From: Oscheius dolichura
Taxonomy: Eukaryota > Nematoda > Chromadorea > Rhabditida > Rhabditidae
Length of the DNA: 64,000 bases
NCBI GenBank assembly: GCA_932521035.1
Contig: OW051496.1
Coordinates: 3,410,001-3,474,000, forward strand
Direction: 5' to 3'
Below the pieces are notes generated by a model, which worked only from the letters and a program-made list of their open reading frames with translations, had not been told where the DNA came from and made no database searches. The position numbers were made by a program, and so were the translations under genes. Positions 1-10,364 of this stretch are shown here, in pieces; the stretch's first letter is position 1, and every line of letters begins with the position of its first letter.

Positions 1-67
1 ACCAGCTCGATTAGTAGTGGTATTCAAGAGTTGAGAGAACTATGCTTGCTATAGAGGCGTTACCTCA

Positions 68-541
68 ATTTTATACAGAAAATCTAAGTTTTTTGACAAC
101 TCTAAAGTGCTTATAGGGTATTTTGGACACGGGAAATACTAATGGAACAGAAAGAAAAAAAAGCAAAAGAGAGTTTCGTGGAGCGGATCCGCACCCGTGG
201 CCTCTCTATCTACGTGGCGCCACCTACCTGCTGCGCCATGGCGATCTCGCGACGGGACCCATTTCCGGAAAAACGGAGAGTACCGTTAGAAAGAGCACAA
301 AAAGTTATGCTTCCCCCAATACATCGCAAATTTGGAGGTGGCCGTCTTGTGGCCGAAAAACCCAGAATGAGTTTCGGTGTGAACTTCAAGCCCTCGCCCA
401 AACTCGGCAAATGAACTTTTCGCAAAGATGAAGGTGCCTCTGAGCAGCTCTCGGTGAAAGCTACACGGGGCAGCAATCCGTTTGGCCGTAGCCCTCTCCA
501 GTCAAAAGTTATGAGCGATTCTACGTATTTAAGACCTACCC
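68..541 (-). repeat. tRNA-like SINE, copy 1
   Basis: This 470-bp block is nearly identical to 19729-20206. On the minus strand it has an A-box-like stretch (TGGCGCAGCAGG) and, about 40 bases later, a degenerate B box, the layout of an internal RNA polymerase III promoter. The presumed acceptor arms do not pair, so it is not a working tRNA. The B box here reads GGTGCGGATCC; copy 2 has the better GGTTCGGATCC. Similarity starts and stops abruptly at both ends. A shared 88-codon open frame inside the repeat is probably a by-product of sequence conservation. I call it a tRNA-derived SINE by structure only. Confidence 0.6.
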
Positions 542-564
542 TAATACATGGAATTTTTTTTAGT

Positions 565-885
565 TTGTTTTTTCAGATCGGCCACTCCGAGATCTACCTA
601 GGAAGTGCTCATGTGTACTGTAAAACGGTCTCTATCAAAAGTTATGAGGTCATTGACAGGACTTATCCATCACCCTACTATAATAACAATTCTTATCGTC
701 GACTTAAATTCCGTTACAAATAAATTTCACGGTACAAACCACACAAAAATTATTGCGACAACGCTTCTGCTACGGTTGCGTAGCTTTAGATAAGGATCAA
801 AAAACACAAAACACCACATTTTCAACAATTTTTGAAATGAATCCTCTTGAATAGGAATACTTTAAAGGGAGGCAAAGATTTATTT
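565..885. repeat. 3' flank duplicated with kelch copies A, C and F
   Basis: About 230-300 bp downstream of kelch gene A recur downstream of gene C (inverted, about 19140-19450) and gene F (about 59736-59960). The shared block includes CAGGACTTATCCATCACCCT and runs to the stop-codon side of each gene. It shows that genes A, C and F were copied together with their 3' flanks as segmental duplications. Confidence 0.75.
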
Positions 886-898
886 GTTTAATAGGGGA

Positions 899-2666
899 TT
901 ACTCTGTGGAATTAGAAAGGATATCAGCCAAATGGCGGGGAATAACAATTGAAGACATATAACAGCACACATTGGGAAGCTGGGGACCCTTTCTCCAGCT
1001 ATTTCCATTAAATATTTCAGTTTTATCGAGACGGTTGTCTGTGTAATTCCATCCTCCAATTACAAAAATCTCATTGTCAAGGACTGCTGCAGAAAATCTA
1101 TATCGAGGTTGTTTCATTGGCGGCAGTTCTTTCCATGTTCCTTTTCCTTCTAGATTACTCACTTCCATTACAGTATTGACTCTTGTCTTTCCATCATGAC
1201 CTCCCATTAAAATGAGATTATTTCCATAAGAAACGAGAGAATGCCCCCATAGAGGTGTTGGCATATCATTCAGCTCCGTCCAGACACCACTCTCCGGGTC
1301 GAAACATTCCACACTTTTCAAATTGACATAACCATCACCCAATCCACCACAGACAATGAATTTGCCATTATGAACTGCTGCAGCTGCACTTTGTCGCGAA
1401 TATTTCATGTCCCTAAAATATTGATTAGCCCTGATTGAGCCTCGTATCAGATGTTGTATCATCTCGTTTGAGAGACGAAGCGGCCGTTGGAAACCGAACA
1501 GAAGAGAAAAATTGGGGGAAAGTATTCAACTCACGGCATTTTAATCCATTTGTTCTCCTTCGGATCATATCTTTCCACACTTTTCAAATTCCTTCCATTC
1601 GATCCTCCAAACACCCAGATGGATCCATTCCATTCCACACTGCTATTTGTAATATCTAATCGGGTCTCATTCATATTTGCCAATCGTATCCATTTCAATG
1701 TTTTGTTATCCAATTTGTATAATTCTTTAGCCATCGAACCACCGAATACATAGATCTCTCCATCCAGATATACTGCACCTCCGGCATCAAGTTCTTTCGG
1801 TAATTTCAATGCCAATTTGATCCATTTGTCTTGTTTCAAAATGACCATTTCATCTGTTCCTCTGCCATCTTTTCCTCCTCCAAGGACTAAAATCTAAAAG
1901 AATGTTAATTATTCTCTTCCCCAATTCCCCACCGTTCCCTTATCCACTTGTCCTGGGATCAATTGTCTTTTTTCTTCCATAGGAACAGGTCTCGCCAGGA
2001 TTGTAAGATGATCTTCACTTTGTTTTCCTTCGATCCTCCCAACTAAACATTAGTAACACTGAAAAGTATTAGATCTGGCTGACTTTTGTGAGAAATCTCT
2101 GCGATGCCCTCTTGTAAAGCCGTTATAGCATCGGAAACTGAAATTTCTCTCGAGTTCTAAAAGGTTTCAATGATTTCTCACCCCCTTGTTGCTTGTCGGA
2201 TACTTCTTTCAATCTCCCTGAAAAGTCATTTCGTCTGTAAATGAAATAACTCGCCTTCTGTTTCCCGTCGAAGTCGGCTTATTTCCGCCATTAGTTCTTC
2301 CTTTTCCCTCTTCCATTGCTCCTCTTTTTCTATCTCTATCGCATCCGTTTCATATTTTTGATAGACTGCGTCTGCCTTCACTGAAAATATTCTTCTATAA
2401 AAAAGAAGAAAAGGACCTACTGTCAGAAGAAATCTTCTCCATAGAAGTCATCAACTTCTTTTCCAGGTTGTCTATCGCTCCAGTCCAATTCGGACCATTC
2501 CCCTCTAAAAATACAGCTCATTATCACCCCCCAACATACCGTTTCTACCCGAGTTCTGCTCCATTTTCCCCTTCAATTCTCTATTTTCCGTCTCCAGCCT
2601 GCTCATTCTTAGCATTAGGTTCATAATCAGCGGGTGGATATTCGCTTCAGAAGGATTAGTTGCCAT
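899..2666 (-). CDS. kelch gene A: coiled-coil plus kelch propeller protein
   Basis: Eight exons fit one frame: 2666-2540, 2504-2421, 2380-2255, 2217-2182, 2137-2084, 2042-1933, 1893-1535 and 1412-899, giving 469 residues. Residues 1-179 are charged and helical (runs such as MSRLETENRELKGKMEQ), likely coiled coil. Residues 180-469 hold six kelch blades, each closing on a GG pair (ILVLGG, IYVFGG, IWVFGG, FIVCGG, LILMGG, IFVIGG). The third intron begins with GC (GCGAGT). Kelch propellers bind proteins; no BTB, BACK or enzymatic domain is visible, so an adaptor or cytoskeletal role is only a guess. A TTTCAG lies 8 bases before the ATG with no upstream exon, so a spliced-leader site is likely. Upstream it lacks the GATA pair found at C and F, so it may be silent or differently expressed. 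Confidence 0.85.
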
Positions 2667-2733
2667 TAGAGTAGCTGAAATAGTTTATGGAAAGGTTGAG
2701 AAATGGGAAAAGTCGATTTGAACAAGGGAAGAA

Positions 2734-2890
2734 TTTGATGTATTTCTTCTGATTTCCATATTGCTTTTGCTTCTACTTGTTTCTAACACATACAGAAGCA
2801 TGTTAGCAATATTTTATAACGATTCCAGAAAGAAAATTGAGGAAAAATGAGCCTAATTAGCATATTGCAAGTCGCTTGCGCATTTGGTGG
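2734..2890 (+). repeat. dispersed AT-rich repeat R, copy 1
   Basis: A stretch of about 155 bp from AATTTGATGTATTTC to CATATTGCAAGTCGCTT recurs at 12754-12906 in the same orientation and at about 4615-4760 and 17262-17418 inverted. All copies lie beside kelch genes or kelch debris. It carries no recognisable coding sequence. It looks like a boundary segment moved along with kelch duplications or part of a larger mobile element. Confidence 0.6.
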
Positions 2891-3049
2891 CGTTTCTGAC
2901 GCGGCGAAGCCTTCTTGTTGTGTAACAATTTCATTTTGTTATTCTGCTTACGGTGAATCGTTTTTTACCTTTCTCTTTTCATCTTTTGCTACACATTGTT
3001 ATTGCAAAAGGCTTTTTTTTTACTATTACTATACTTACATTAGTATAGA

Positions 3050-3336
3050 TATTTGAAGCTGTGAAGGATGCTGGGGCAATTATCGGTGTCTCAAAAGACA
3101 TTATCAAAAAAAAATGCAAGTTGACTGAAGAGGAGCTGCTAATGTGAAAAAACAGGAAACCTAATGGGTGGATGTAAGATTTTCCTAAACTTGGAGCAAT
3201 TCTTTTCATCGCAATTGTTCAAAACTAGAGCCCTGCTCCCGCCACCGGCTAAAAAATGCTTCTATGAAGAAATAAGTGATGACGAAAGTGCTGATGAAAT
3301 CAAAATATATTTAGCGGAGCCAAACAGTAAGATATT
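3050..3336 (+). pseudogene. exon-like remnants of an unrecognised gene
   Basis: Two coding-looking stretches follow splice-like sites. About 3052-3147 reads DAGAIIGVSKDIIKKK and then stops. About 3180-3329 reads without a stop, includes FYEEISDDESADEIKIYLAE, and ends at a GTAAGA donor-like site. They do not join cleanly into one frame. This may be the broken 5' part of whatever gene continues at 5054-5541, but nothing here proves that. No family recognised. Confidence 0.25.
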
Positions 3337-3394
3337 TTTGTAACTCAAATAATATTGTACAGTTCTACAACTTTCCATCGAGGAAAAAAACGAC

Positions 3395-3526
3395 AGGTTT
3401 TTGTCCCAATTCCTTCAATTTCTCGGTCAATTCGTTATTTTCCCTAGTTAATTTGTCAATTTCCGCTTGTTTTTCTTCTGCTATCGCCAGGGCTTCATAC
3501 ATAGCTAATTTATCGTTCAAATCCAT
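3395..3526 (-). pseudogene. isolated kelch-family N-terminal exon fragment
   Basis: From ATG at 3526 this reads MDLNDKLAMYEALAIAEEKQ and onward, matching exon 1 of kelch gene D (31327-31192). Where gene D has the donor ...CGACAG|GTGGG, this copy instead runs into the reverse complement of that heptamer (CCTGTCG) and then a T-run, losing the splice site and soon stopping. The same rearrangement is present at 14193-14345, so both fragments descend from one damaged copy. Confidence 0.6.
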
Positions 3527-3689
3527 TATTTAGCTAATAAAATAAGTAAGAGATAAGAAAAAGAGGTGAGAAAGGTGGGAAGAATTGACAGCCGGGTGAG
3601 AAATTCGATGAGAAAAGTAGCGGCAGCGGCGATAACGTTCAATAAAAATGGTCACTGGCGAAAGGTCAATTCGAGAAGAAGAGACAATT

Positions 3690-4148
3690 ATATTTATTGT
3701 CTATATTTTTTTAGATCAACAAAAACTTCTGGGATAGCCAGAGCAGACAGGTCACTTGTTTGATTGTGAAGTGCCGGCCCTCTCGCCAAGATTTCCCGTC
3801 GAATATTTGAACCCGATTGAGTTCTGAATTCGGATGTTCCCTTCCTCCAATTACATATATTTCTTTGTCAATGGTTATTCCAGCAAACCACATACAACAT
3901 CTCAATGGCGGCAGTTCCCTCCACTCGCCATTTATCAGCTCCAGCACAGAGGAGGAAGATTTCAACTCTTCGGTACAGCCTCCTAATAGAATCAGCCGGC
4001 CTTCATACGAGACTATAATTGCCCTTTCAGATAAAAGGCCCCTTCAGTGTTAGACGGCAGCTCCAGTGACAATCTGGCTGAATTTGTCCGAATTTAACAT
4101 CTTTGTCTCTTTACAATTGATTGCGGTCCCTTTGGCTACGAGCAAGAT
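3690..4148 (-). pseudogene. kelch pseudogene B
   Basis: From 4148 this starts like a kelch blade-1 exon (ILLVAKGTAINCKETKMLNS), but a short deletion near 4060 shifts the frame and it stops. Later kelch pieces are still legible, including GRLILLGG and EIYVIGGREHPNSELNRVQ, followed by another shift. It resembles the pseudogene at 31497-31897, and both share upstream flanks (4160-4290 and 31905-32095). Part of a broken tandem unit of gene-D type. Confidence 0.65.
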
Positions 4149-4300
4149 CTGAAATCAAACATAAGCTCTTACGCTGACATGAGAGAGAGTCAACTGGGCA
4201 AGTCCAACTACCTTACCGTACGGTTCGGATCAGGGTATACCGGTGGCAGCTCAAAAGCAGGGAGAGGACACAGGTGTGGGTCTTGTCGCGTGAAGCCACC

Positions 4301-5029
4301 TTAAAGGGAGCCTCCGGGAACAAAAATATAAAATTCGACATATAAAAGCACAACTGAAGCTCTATAACTGCTAGCTAACAATAAATACAATATCTAAATA
4401 AAAAGATAATCATGGAAAACAAACTGACTTGCAGTTTTGTCTAACATCCTGTGGAGAGCTCCATCTGCTCAATCCACTTCTCCATTTTATAATGCTAGCA
4501 TCTAAAAATTATTAAACATCAATTAGAAAAATTAGAAAACAAAATATAAACCATAAAACAACAAAAGAAAGCAATACAACAAATAATGAAAATGAAATAA
4601 TGATGAAAGATATAACGACTTGCAATATGCTAATTAGATTCATTTTTTCTCAATTTTCTTTCTGTAACCGTTGTAAAATATTGCTAATATCCTAGGCTAC
4701 GTGTTAGAAACAGGTAGAAGCAAAATCAATATAAGAATCAAAAGAAATTCATCCAATTCAGTATCAGATTCGTTTGGTGTGTTGTTGTACATTTTTTACC
4801 AGTCGTAGTGCATGCCACATGCTCAGTGATACTGCAAAAGAAGCGCAATCGAATGTAGATAATTTAGCAACAAAAATAATAAGGAGAAAACATGTGCAAG
4901 CGAATAAATAAATAAATTTGTCGATCAAACAATTTCCTCAAAAAAAGGACGCTAACGAAAAACACAGCCCGCGAAAAATCATATTCATCACTTTCATCAT
5001 TTTTTTCTACTGTGGTAGGCTCCCTTTAA
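4301..5029. mobile_element. TTAA-flanked TIR element (piggyBac-like MITE)
   Basis: The element spans 4305-5025. It begins AGGGAGCCT and ends with the reverse complement AGGCTCCCT, with TTAA on both sides (4301-4304 and 5026-5029). A TTAA target duplication is typical of piggyBac elements. The interior is AT-rich, has no transposase frame, and contains repeat R (inverted) plus about 550 bp shared, inverted, with 12490-13080. The terminal repeat is short, so the superfamily assignment is tentative. Confidence 0.5.
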
Positions 5030-5053
5030 AAAAACAATTTCTTTTTTTTTCAG

Positions 5054-5541
5054 AAACAAGTGATAATAGAGACAGACCCAAAAGAAGCAGCAACTTTAGC
5101 CCCTCGACTCTTTTCCACGTTTCCTGAAGTAGAGATTCGTAGTCGCGGCCAGCGCTCCGACAACGTCGCCCTGTTCCGATCAGTTCTACAGGCAAGAAGA
5201 GCAAATCTCAAACGGGACTAACCACTTCCTTTTTTCAGCATCTCCGTTCTAAATCCTTCGCAAATCTTCGAAAGGTCGATCTCCACATGAGAAATGACGG
5301 TAGCCTCCACTTCCGCAATTTGAAGAAGATGCTGGGCGAATTTGGGTTTGCAACCAGCAGCTCCTGGTGCCACAAGGAGACGAACACTACTGCCGTACAA
5401 ATGGACAACGGCTTTTACTGTAAAATTATCAGCAGTGGTTATGGCCGTGAGTTGAGGATCGCCTACGAGGAGGGCTACCCGGAGCCGGACGACAACTCTG
5501 GCTCTTCCTGCTGCCCGTCGTCGGACGGCGAAGATTTCTAA
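5054..5541 (+). CDS. 3' end of an unrecognised gene with an acidic tail
   Basis: Two phase-compatible exons, 5054-5191 and 5239-5541, give 146 residues and a stop; the 5' part is not identified. The intron starts with GC (GCAAGA) and ends TTTTTTCAG. The middle contains SFANLRKVDLHMRNDG and FRNLKKMLGEFGF, faintly like a leucine-rich or FTH-type segment of nematode F-box proteins; I would not assign it. The tail is acidic and Ser/Cys-rich (DDNSGSSCCPSSDGEDF). AATAAA follows about 15 bases after the stop, supporting the plus strand. The TTAA element lies just upstream and may sit in an intron of this gene. Confidence 0.55.
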
Positions 5542-5715
5542 TTACATATTTGAACAATAAAGATGTTGAGAAATCGGTGTTTTGTTTCTTTCCATGACTA
5601 GAAAGCGGCGGCGCCTTGGTCGGCATTTTTGATGACAAAGGGGGCAATTGGGCAGTGAGACGATGAGCTAGACTGGAGCTGTTCTTCTCGAATATTTATT
5701 GAGGAAATATGATGG

Positions 5716-5823
5716 TTAGGTGAATTTATCCGTCTTTGCGAAATTATACATCCAGGGATCTTTCTTGTAGAAGTCCAAAATGTAGAGAATCTCTTTGAAT
5801 TCCTTCATCAGAGTGACGTATTG
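5716..5823 (-). CDS. alternative last exon of the nuclear receptor
   Basis: After a TTTTTCAG acceptor this exon reads QYVTLMKEFKEILYILDFYK and then DPWMYNFAKTDKFT before TAA, with AATAAA at 5695-5700. It enters in phase 0, exactly like the receptor's other last exon (6362-6261), and aligns with it over the helix 11/12 region. It could be a true alternative terminal exon, or the relic of a tandemly duplicated receptor. Confidence 0.5.
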   Translation of the reverse strand, partial: QYVTLMKEFKEILYILDFYKKDPWMYNFAKTDKFT

Positions 5824-6260
5824 CTGAAAAATGGATCGTTTCTCTCGAAATCCATATTTTTTTCTTCTTGAACTCTTTTTCCTTTCCTGCTTTATGTCCC
5901 GCTCTCTCGAGGGGATTCCAAAAATTGAGTACTACTCATAAGCGTCCACTTGCACGGAAATCTTTAGTAAAAGGCGAAAGATTTTCTCGATTGAATGCAA
6001 GAGGACCAGAGGTAACGCTAATTGAACGGCGGGGTGACAAGGGTCGCGCTGCTGCCGAGAATTTACGGGTGCGGCGGCGCGACTGTGGAATAGGGTCAGC
6101 CTCTAATTGCGCTCCGTACATCTCCATATTTGCTCTCTTTTGAATATAAATAGGGATGAAAACACGACAAAAGAACAGAACTTCTTTGTAAAAAATAAAT
6201 ATTTATATTTGTATTTGTATATATTTGTATATCACAGGTTCTTTCTCTCTTTGTTCTTCT

Positions 6261-9200
6261 TCAAAAACTGTAGCGTAAGATATCATTCAAAAATGAGGTA
6301 CTATTGAAAACGTCGAGAACTTTCATCAGCTCAATATTCTCCCTCATACGCGTTAGAGATTGCTGAAAATGAGAGATTTCATTTGGAAAAGTGGAAAAGA
6401 AGTGAATATGAGGGAGAATGTGTATGTTTTTTTTTCCTAATTTTCACTTTTTGAAACTGGGTTACTGTAAGAAACGTTCAAGTGTATTGGATGGGTCCCG
6501 TGATGACGATATGAATTAGACAAAAAGATGCTAATCGTGAATTGTTTATAGTAAACGCTGACGGTTGTAATAAGTTCAAATTGTTCTTATTTACAGGCTA
6601 ATTGAATCATTTCGAAATAGAAATCAACTACAGCCCATCAACATTTTTGAAGTTTCGGGTATTTGCACCGATTTCTGATCATTCTGGTCAGCTTTCTATG
6701 CTGATCTAAGTTTCTCGGTTTTGTTGGGCAGTATGGATTGCGGAGATATTTGATGGCAACGGTAAAAGTGGTCTCCCTGATTCGGAATAATACGGATATG
6801 ATGAACAGTTTGTTCAATAAAATTGAGATTTTTTCTGTTCTGGTCACACTACTTCTTGAAAAAATTGACGAAAATTCAGTGAACCCCTTGAGGGTATCGT
6901 GGAAAAAAATACTAATTTTTGTGTTTTCTCCTCGCTAGATAGTGGCGATTCTCTTTTGGCTTATAGTAGATGCAACTGTTCCAATATTTTTGCCTATAGA
7001 AACTTACCAAAATAGCGCTGTAGAGACACATCAATTCTCCCAATCTCTGTGCATAATTTGTCATGTTATTCATCCTGAAAAGGTCTACTTTTATGGCATT
7101 CTGTACTTCTAAACTTACGTGTATAGTAGATGCAACTGTTCAAAGATCTTTGCTCTCATCTGCTTGGAGAGGTTTTCCATCCGGTCCGTTCCCTTTTCAA
7201 TATCTGGAAAGTGAATTATTCTCTGTTTTATGGTCACTACATATAGATTACTATCGAGCGACCCATAATACGTCAGTGGTAAAAAACGGGGAACTTACTT
7301 TGATTCCAAAGCATCAATCCGAGAAGGGCTGCGTATTCCTCGTCTGTTATTTGCATCTCATACATCATCCAAACCATTTTTTGGCGCGGTCTTCCCATAC
7401 ATTGGGTCAGAAGTCTGGAAAGGACATCTTGTTGATAGAAAACGTCACGGAGCATCCCATAATACCGAATTTTGAAGTTTTTAATGTTTTGAGCAGAAGA
7501 TAAAACTGCTCTGGGGTTATCAGACTCAATACTGGGGTCATGTCCAAACAAATGACAACAACGAAATACCATATTCTTTCGGACACGGAAAGCTTCACCG
7601 GTATCTTCTCCTAACAAGGGGAAATCGAAGACAAATGGAAATCTTCTCGATTCAACTCGAAGGAATACGGTAATCCGAGGTGTTTCCTTCATTTTCGCTC
7701 AATCAAAAAGTAATTAGCTGCATTTCCTTCTATTTATATTTTATATTCTGTATAAAATTCCTCATTGTCTCTACAAAATTCAGTTGTATTGTTGTATTTC
7801 AAAAATATGGCTTCTCCTACCTGATCAAGTCGTCCTTCGGCAATTTTGAATCGCCCGGTGTTTCGGACAAGAAATCTGATAGATTATTGATATCCAAATA
7901 TGTTGTTTCCGTCAGGACGGTACTGTAAATCGTTGGTATTACTGTATATAGAGAGTAGGATTACATGGAGGTGAACTGTTCCGGGGAGATTCGTCGATAG
8001 GTACGGTAGGAGCTCTCCATTCCCCACATTATGACCACGAAGGATTGGAAGAGAAGCCACTGAAATGCACTATCCGAAGCAAACGAGAATGAGGGCTGGC
8101 TGTTTTATTGACAAAGTGAAACAACCCCTAAAATTGGCAGAGGAGGATCAAAACATCGGTTATTTGATGCTATCTATTTCGTTACCGAAACGCTTTTGGT
8201 GATACCATCGTGGAAAAATGAAACGTCATGCTTACTATAGCTTCCTTGAAACAAGCAGGGGTTGGTTCCGGTCATTTTATGGGATGAGGGAAACATGAAA
8301 TCTTTGAAGCGGGGATCAACATTCGGCAACATGAACTCAGAAAAACCTTCACCGGGTTTTCATATGATTTCCGAAACATTTTTTTTCTGTTTATCGGGAT
8401 ACGAGTTTTTGGAAGGCACTTCCATGGAAGAGATTTGTTTTCGATAGCTTCAATCATCATGAAGGATCTAGTGATTTGCAACTATTTTAGAGATACTTTA
8501 TAGGAAAAGAGAAACATTCGACGCTTTTGACGGTTAGCACTGGAAAAGGAGCACGGGTTGCGGTTTTTTTTACCAAGGATTGGCTCCTACGAGCCTTTCA
8601 TTTGGCTGTCGAAACAATTTTTGGTTAATTTGGCACGCTATCACATCTAGTTTTTTTTAGGAAATGATAAACGGCACATCTAGTTTTTTTAGGAAATGCT
8701 AAACGTTTCCGTCAATGAACAATAAATAGTCAATCCGTCCCCTTATATTGCAATTTTAAAACCTGCCAACCATCAAAAAAGAAAAGTTTTAGGAGTAAAT
8801 TATAGGACACACGGTATTTTCCCCTAGCTAACCTTTTCCTCCTGATCCAATTCATTGAATTCTTCAAATGTACTCGAGGCAAAGTCTCCAATTGCTGGTA
8901 AATGCGCCCGATAGAAGTTCGAGACTTTCGTACACGTCGTCTGGGAGAGACCGGCCATCGGTCCGTCATTGCTGAACATCGTCTTCAAGGAGCTCGTATC
9001 CATCGACATCTCCGTCGCTTTCCGGACAGCACACAGCTGTCTAAATGTGGCTGTTTATTCCTCATCTTTTGGGGATTTGCCATCAGTTTTCTTTATTTTT
9101 ATGCTAACAACCAAAGAAAAACAAATTGAGCTTCAAAAAGACTTCTAAAGCAGCTTTTAGCAATCAAAAGGGCAGTTTTCTACGGTGGCTGTCCAACTGT

Positions 9201-10364
9201 GGTGCTGTGGCTGTGTAGCTGTGGCGCTTTCGCTGCGAAACTGTGGCTGTGGTCCAACTTACTTGTATTGGTTTAAAATTTTGTAAAGTAAATGTGGCGG
9301 TTCCGGAGTCCTCATCTCCTGTGGCTGTAAATAAACCGGTGAGGATTCTCCCACCACGGTAAAGGCCGAATTTGTACTCCTCTGAATTCTCCGCTTATTT
9401 CTATCCACTTCTCTCCTTACCAATAATTCTCCTTCTTTTATTTGTGGCGTTTCTGAGCTTTTTTGAATAATTGGATCCCTTTTATTTTGAACATCTGGAA
9501 CAAAAAAAACGGTAAATTCCTAGAAAAATTGGCGGATAACTCACTTTCGGGCAGCATTCCAGCCTCCAGACATTTTCGTAGACGACATTTACGACACATA
9601 CAACGGATTGCTGAAAAATAAACAAATTTTTCATCGATTGGATAGGATAGTGAAAAGAGTCTAGGTACTTCCTTATGAAGGCATATTCAAACATAAAAAT
9701 TATTGTTAGTCGCCTTTTATCTTCATAATTTCTGTGTTCTCTGTTTGATATCAAAAACAGAGAACAGCATTGGTGGATAGAGCGTAAAAGCCCCCCACGG
9801 ATGAGCTGGATCCTCGCTAAATCCTTCTTTCCTATGAAGAATTTCTTGATTTAGAGTGTGAAACAACCAGATCGAGAGATATTGCTGATGTCTAATTTCA
9901 TTTTGTAGTTTTCGAAAGATAAGTAAACCCTATGACAGAAAGACGTTTATAGGCGACCAATGAAACTAGTCAATTTATAAAGTAATAGTGATAGTTCATT
10001 AGTTTCCTAGGAACTATTTCTCATTCTGATCCCTCTGGCTAAAACCTACATTTATTGATTTCGCAGTCGTTTCCTCCTTGTCTGCACACGTACTTCTTCC
10101 CGGTGACGACGGATCTCCTGAAGAAAGCAGCGCAAGCCCGGCAAGAGTCGATTCCGAAATGGGCACCGTCACTCCGATCCGAACAGACCCGACACAAACG
10201 GTCGTCTGATCTAAAAACCACATTTGAAATGTTTGAATTAAGAAATTGTTCGGAAGAGGAGTGAACGTTGTATTGCGTTGATCCGGGATAAAAAGAGAAG
10301 GAAAAACCTACAATTTTGGAACATTTGCTGATGAGCACTCTTCAGAGCAGTCCGTTGGCGACAT
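6261..10364 (-). CDS. nuclear hormone receptor, nematode expanded family
   Basis: Eleven exons give about 505 residues: 10364-10312, 10210-10050, 9610-9545, 9494-9263, 9040-8833, 8059-7965, 7922-7821, 7645-7299, 7203-7119, 7074-7008 and 6362-6261. All junction phases agree; the start of exon 8 (7645) is the weakest. Residues about 23-95 form the two-zinc-finger DNA-binding domain: CRVC, P-box CRACAAFFRR, then CMCRKCRLRKCLEAGM. A basic hinge follows, then a ligand-binding domain with EFNELDQEEK|WLLFQSF, ITDEEYAALLGLMLWN, NYAQRLGELM and a C-terminal helix. Such receptors act as nuclear transcription factors; the ligand cannot be read from sequence. The last intron (6363-7007) holds a damaged copy of part of exon 9. 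Confidence 0.88.

Noticed and set aside
180-260. Possible functional tRNA on the minus strand
   Set aside because: A- and B-box-like motifs are present but acceptor arms do not pair and the T arm is mismatched; treated as a SINE head.
210-476. 88-codon open frame on the minus strand, repeated identically at 19870-20136
   Set aside because: It lies wholly inside the SINE-like repeat and is conserved because the repeat is; no splice sites, promoter or family.
8230-8481. Open minus-strand frame (LQITRSFMMIEAIE) considered as a ligand-binding-domain exon
   Set aside because: It does not connect in phase, whereas 9040-8833 joins perfectly to 8059-7965 (QEEK|WLLFQSF), so this is intronic.
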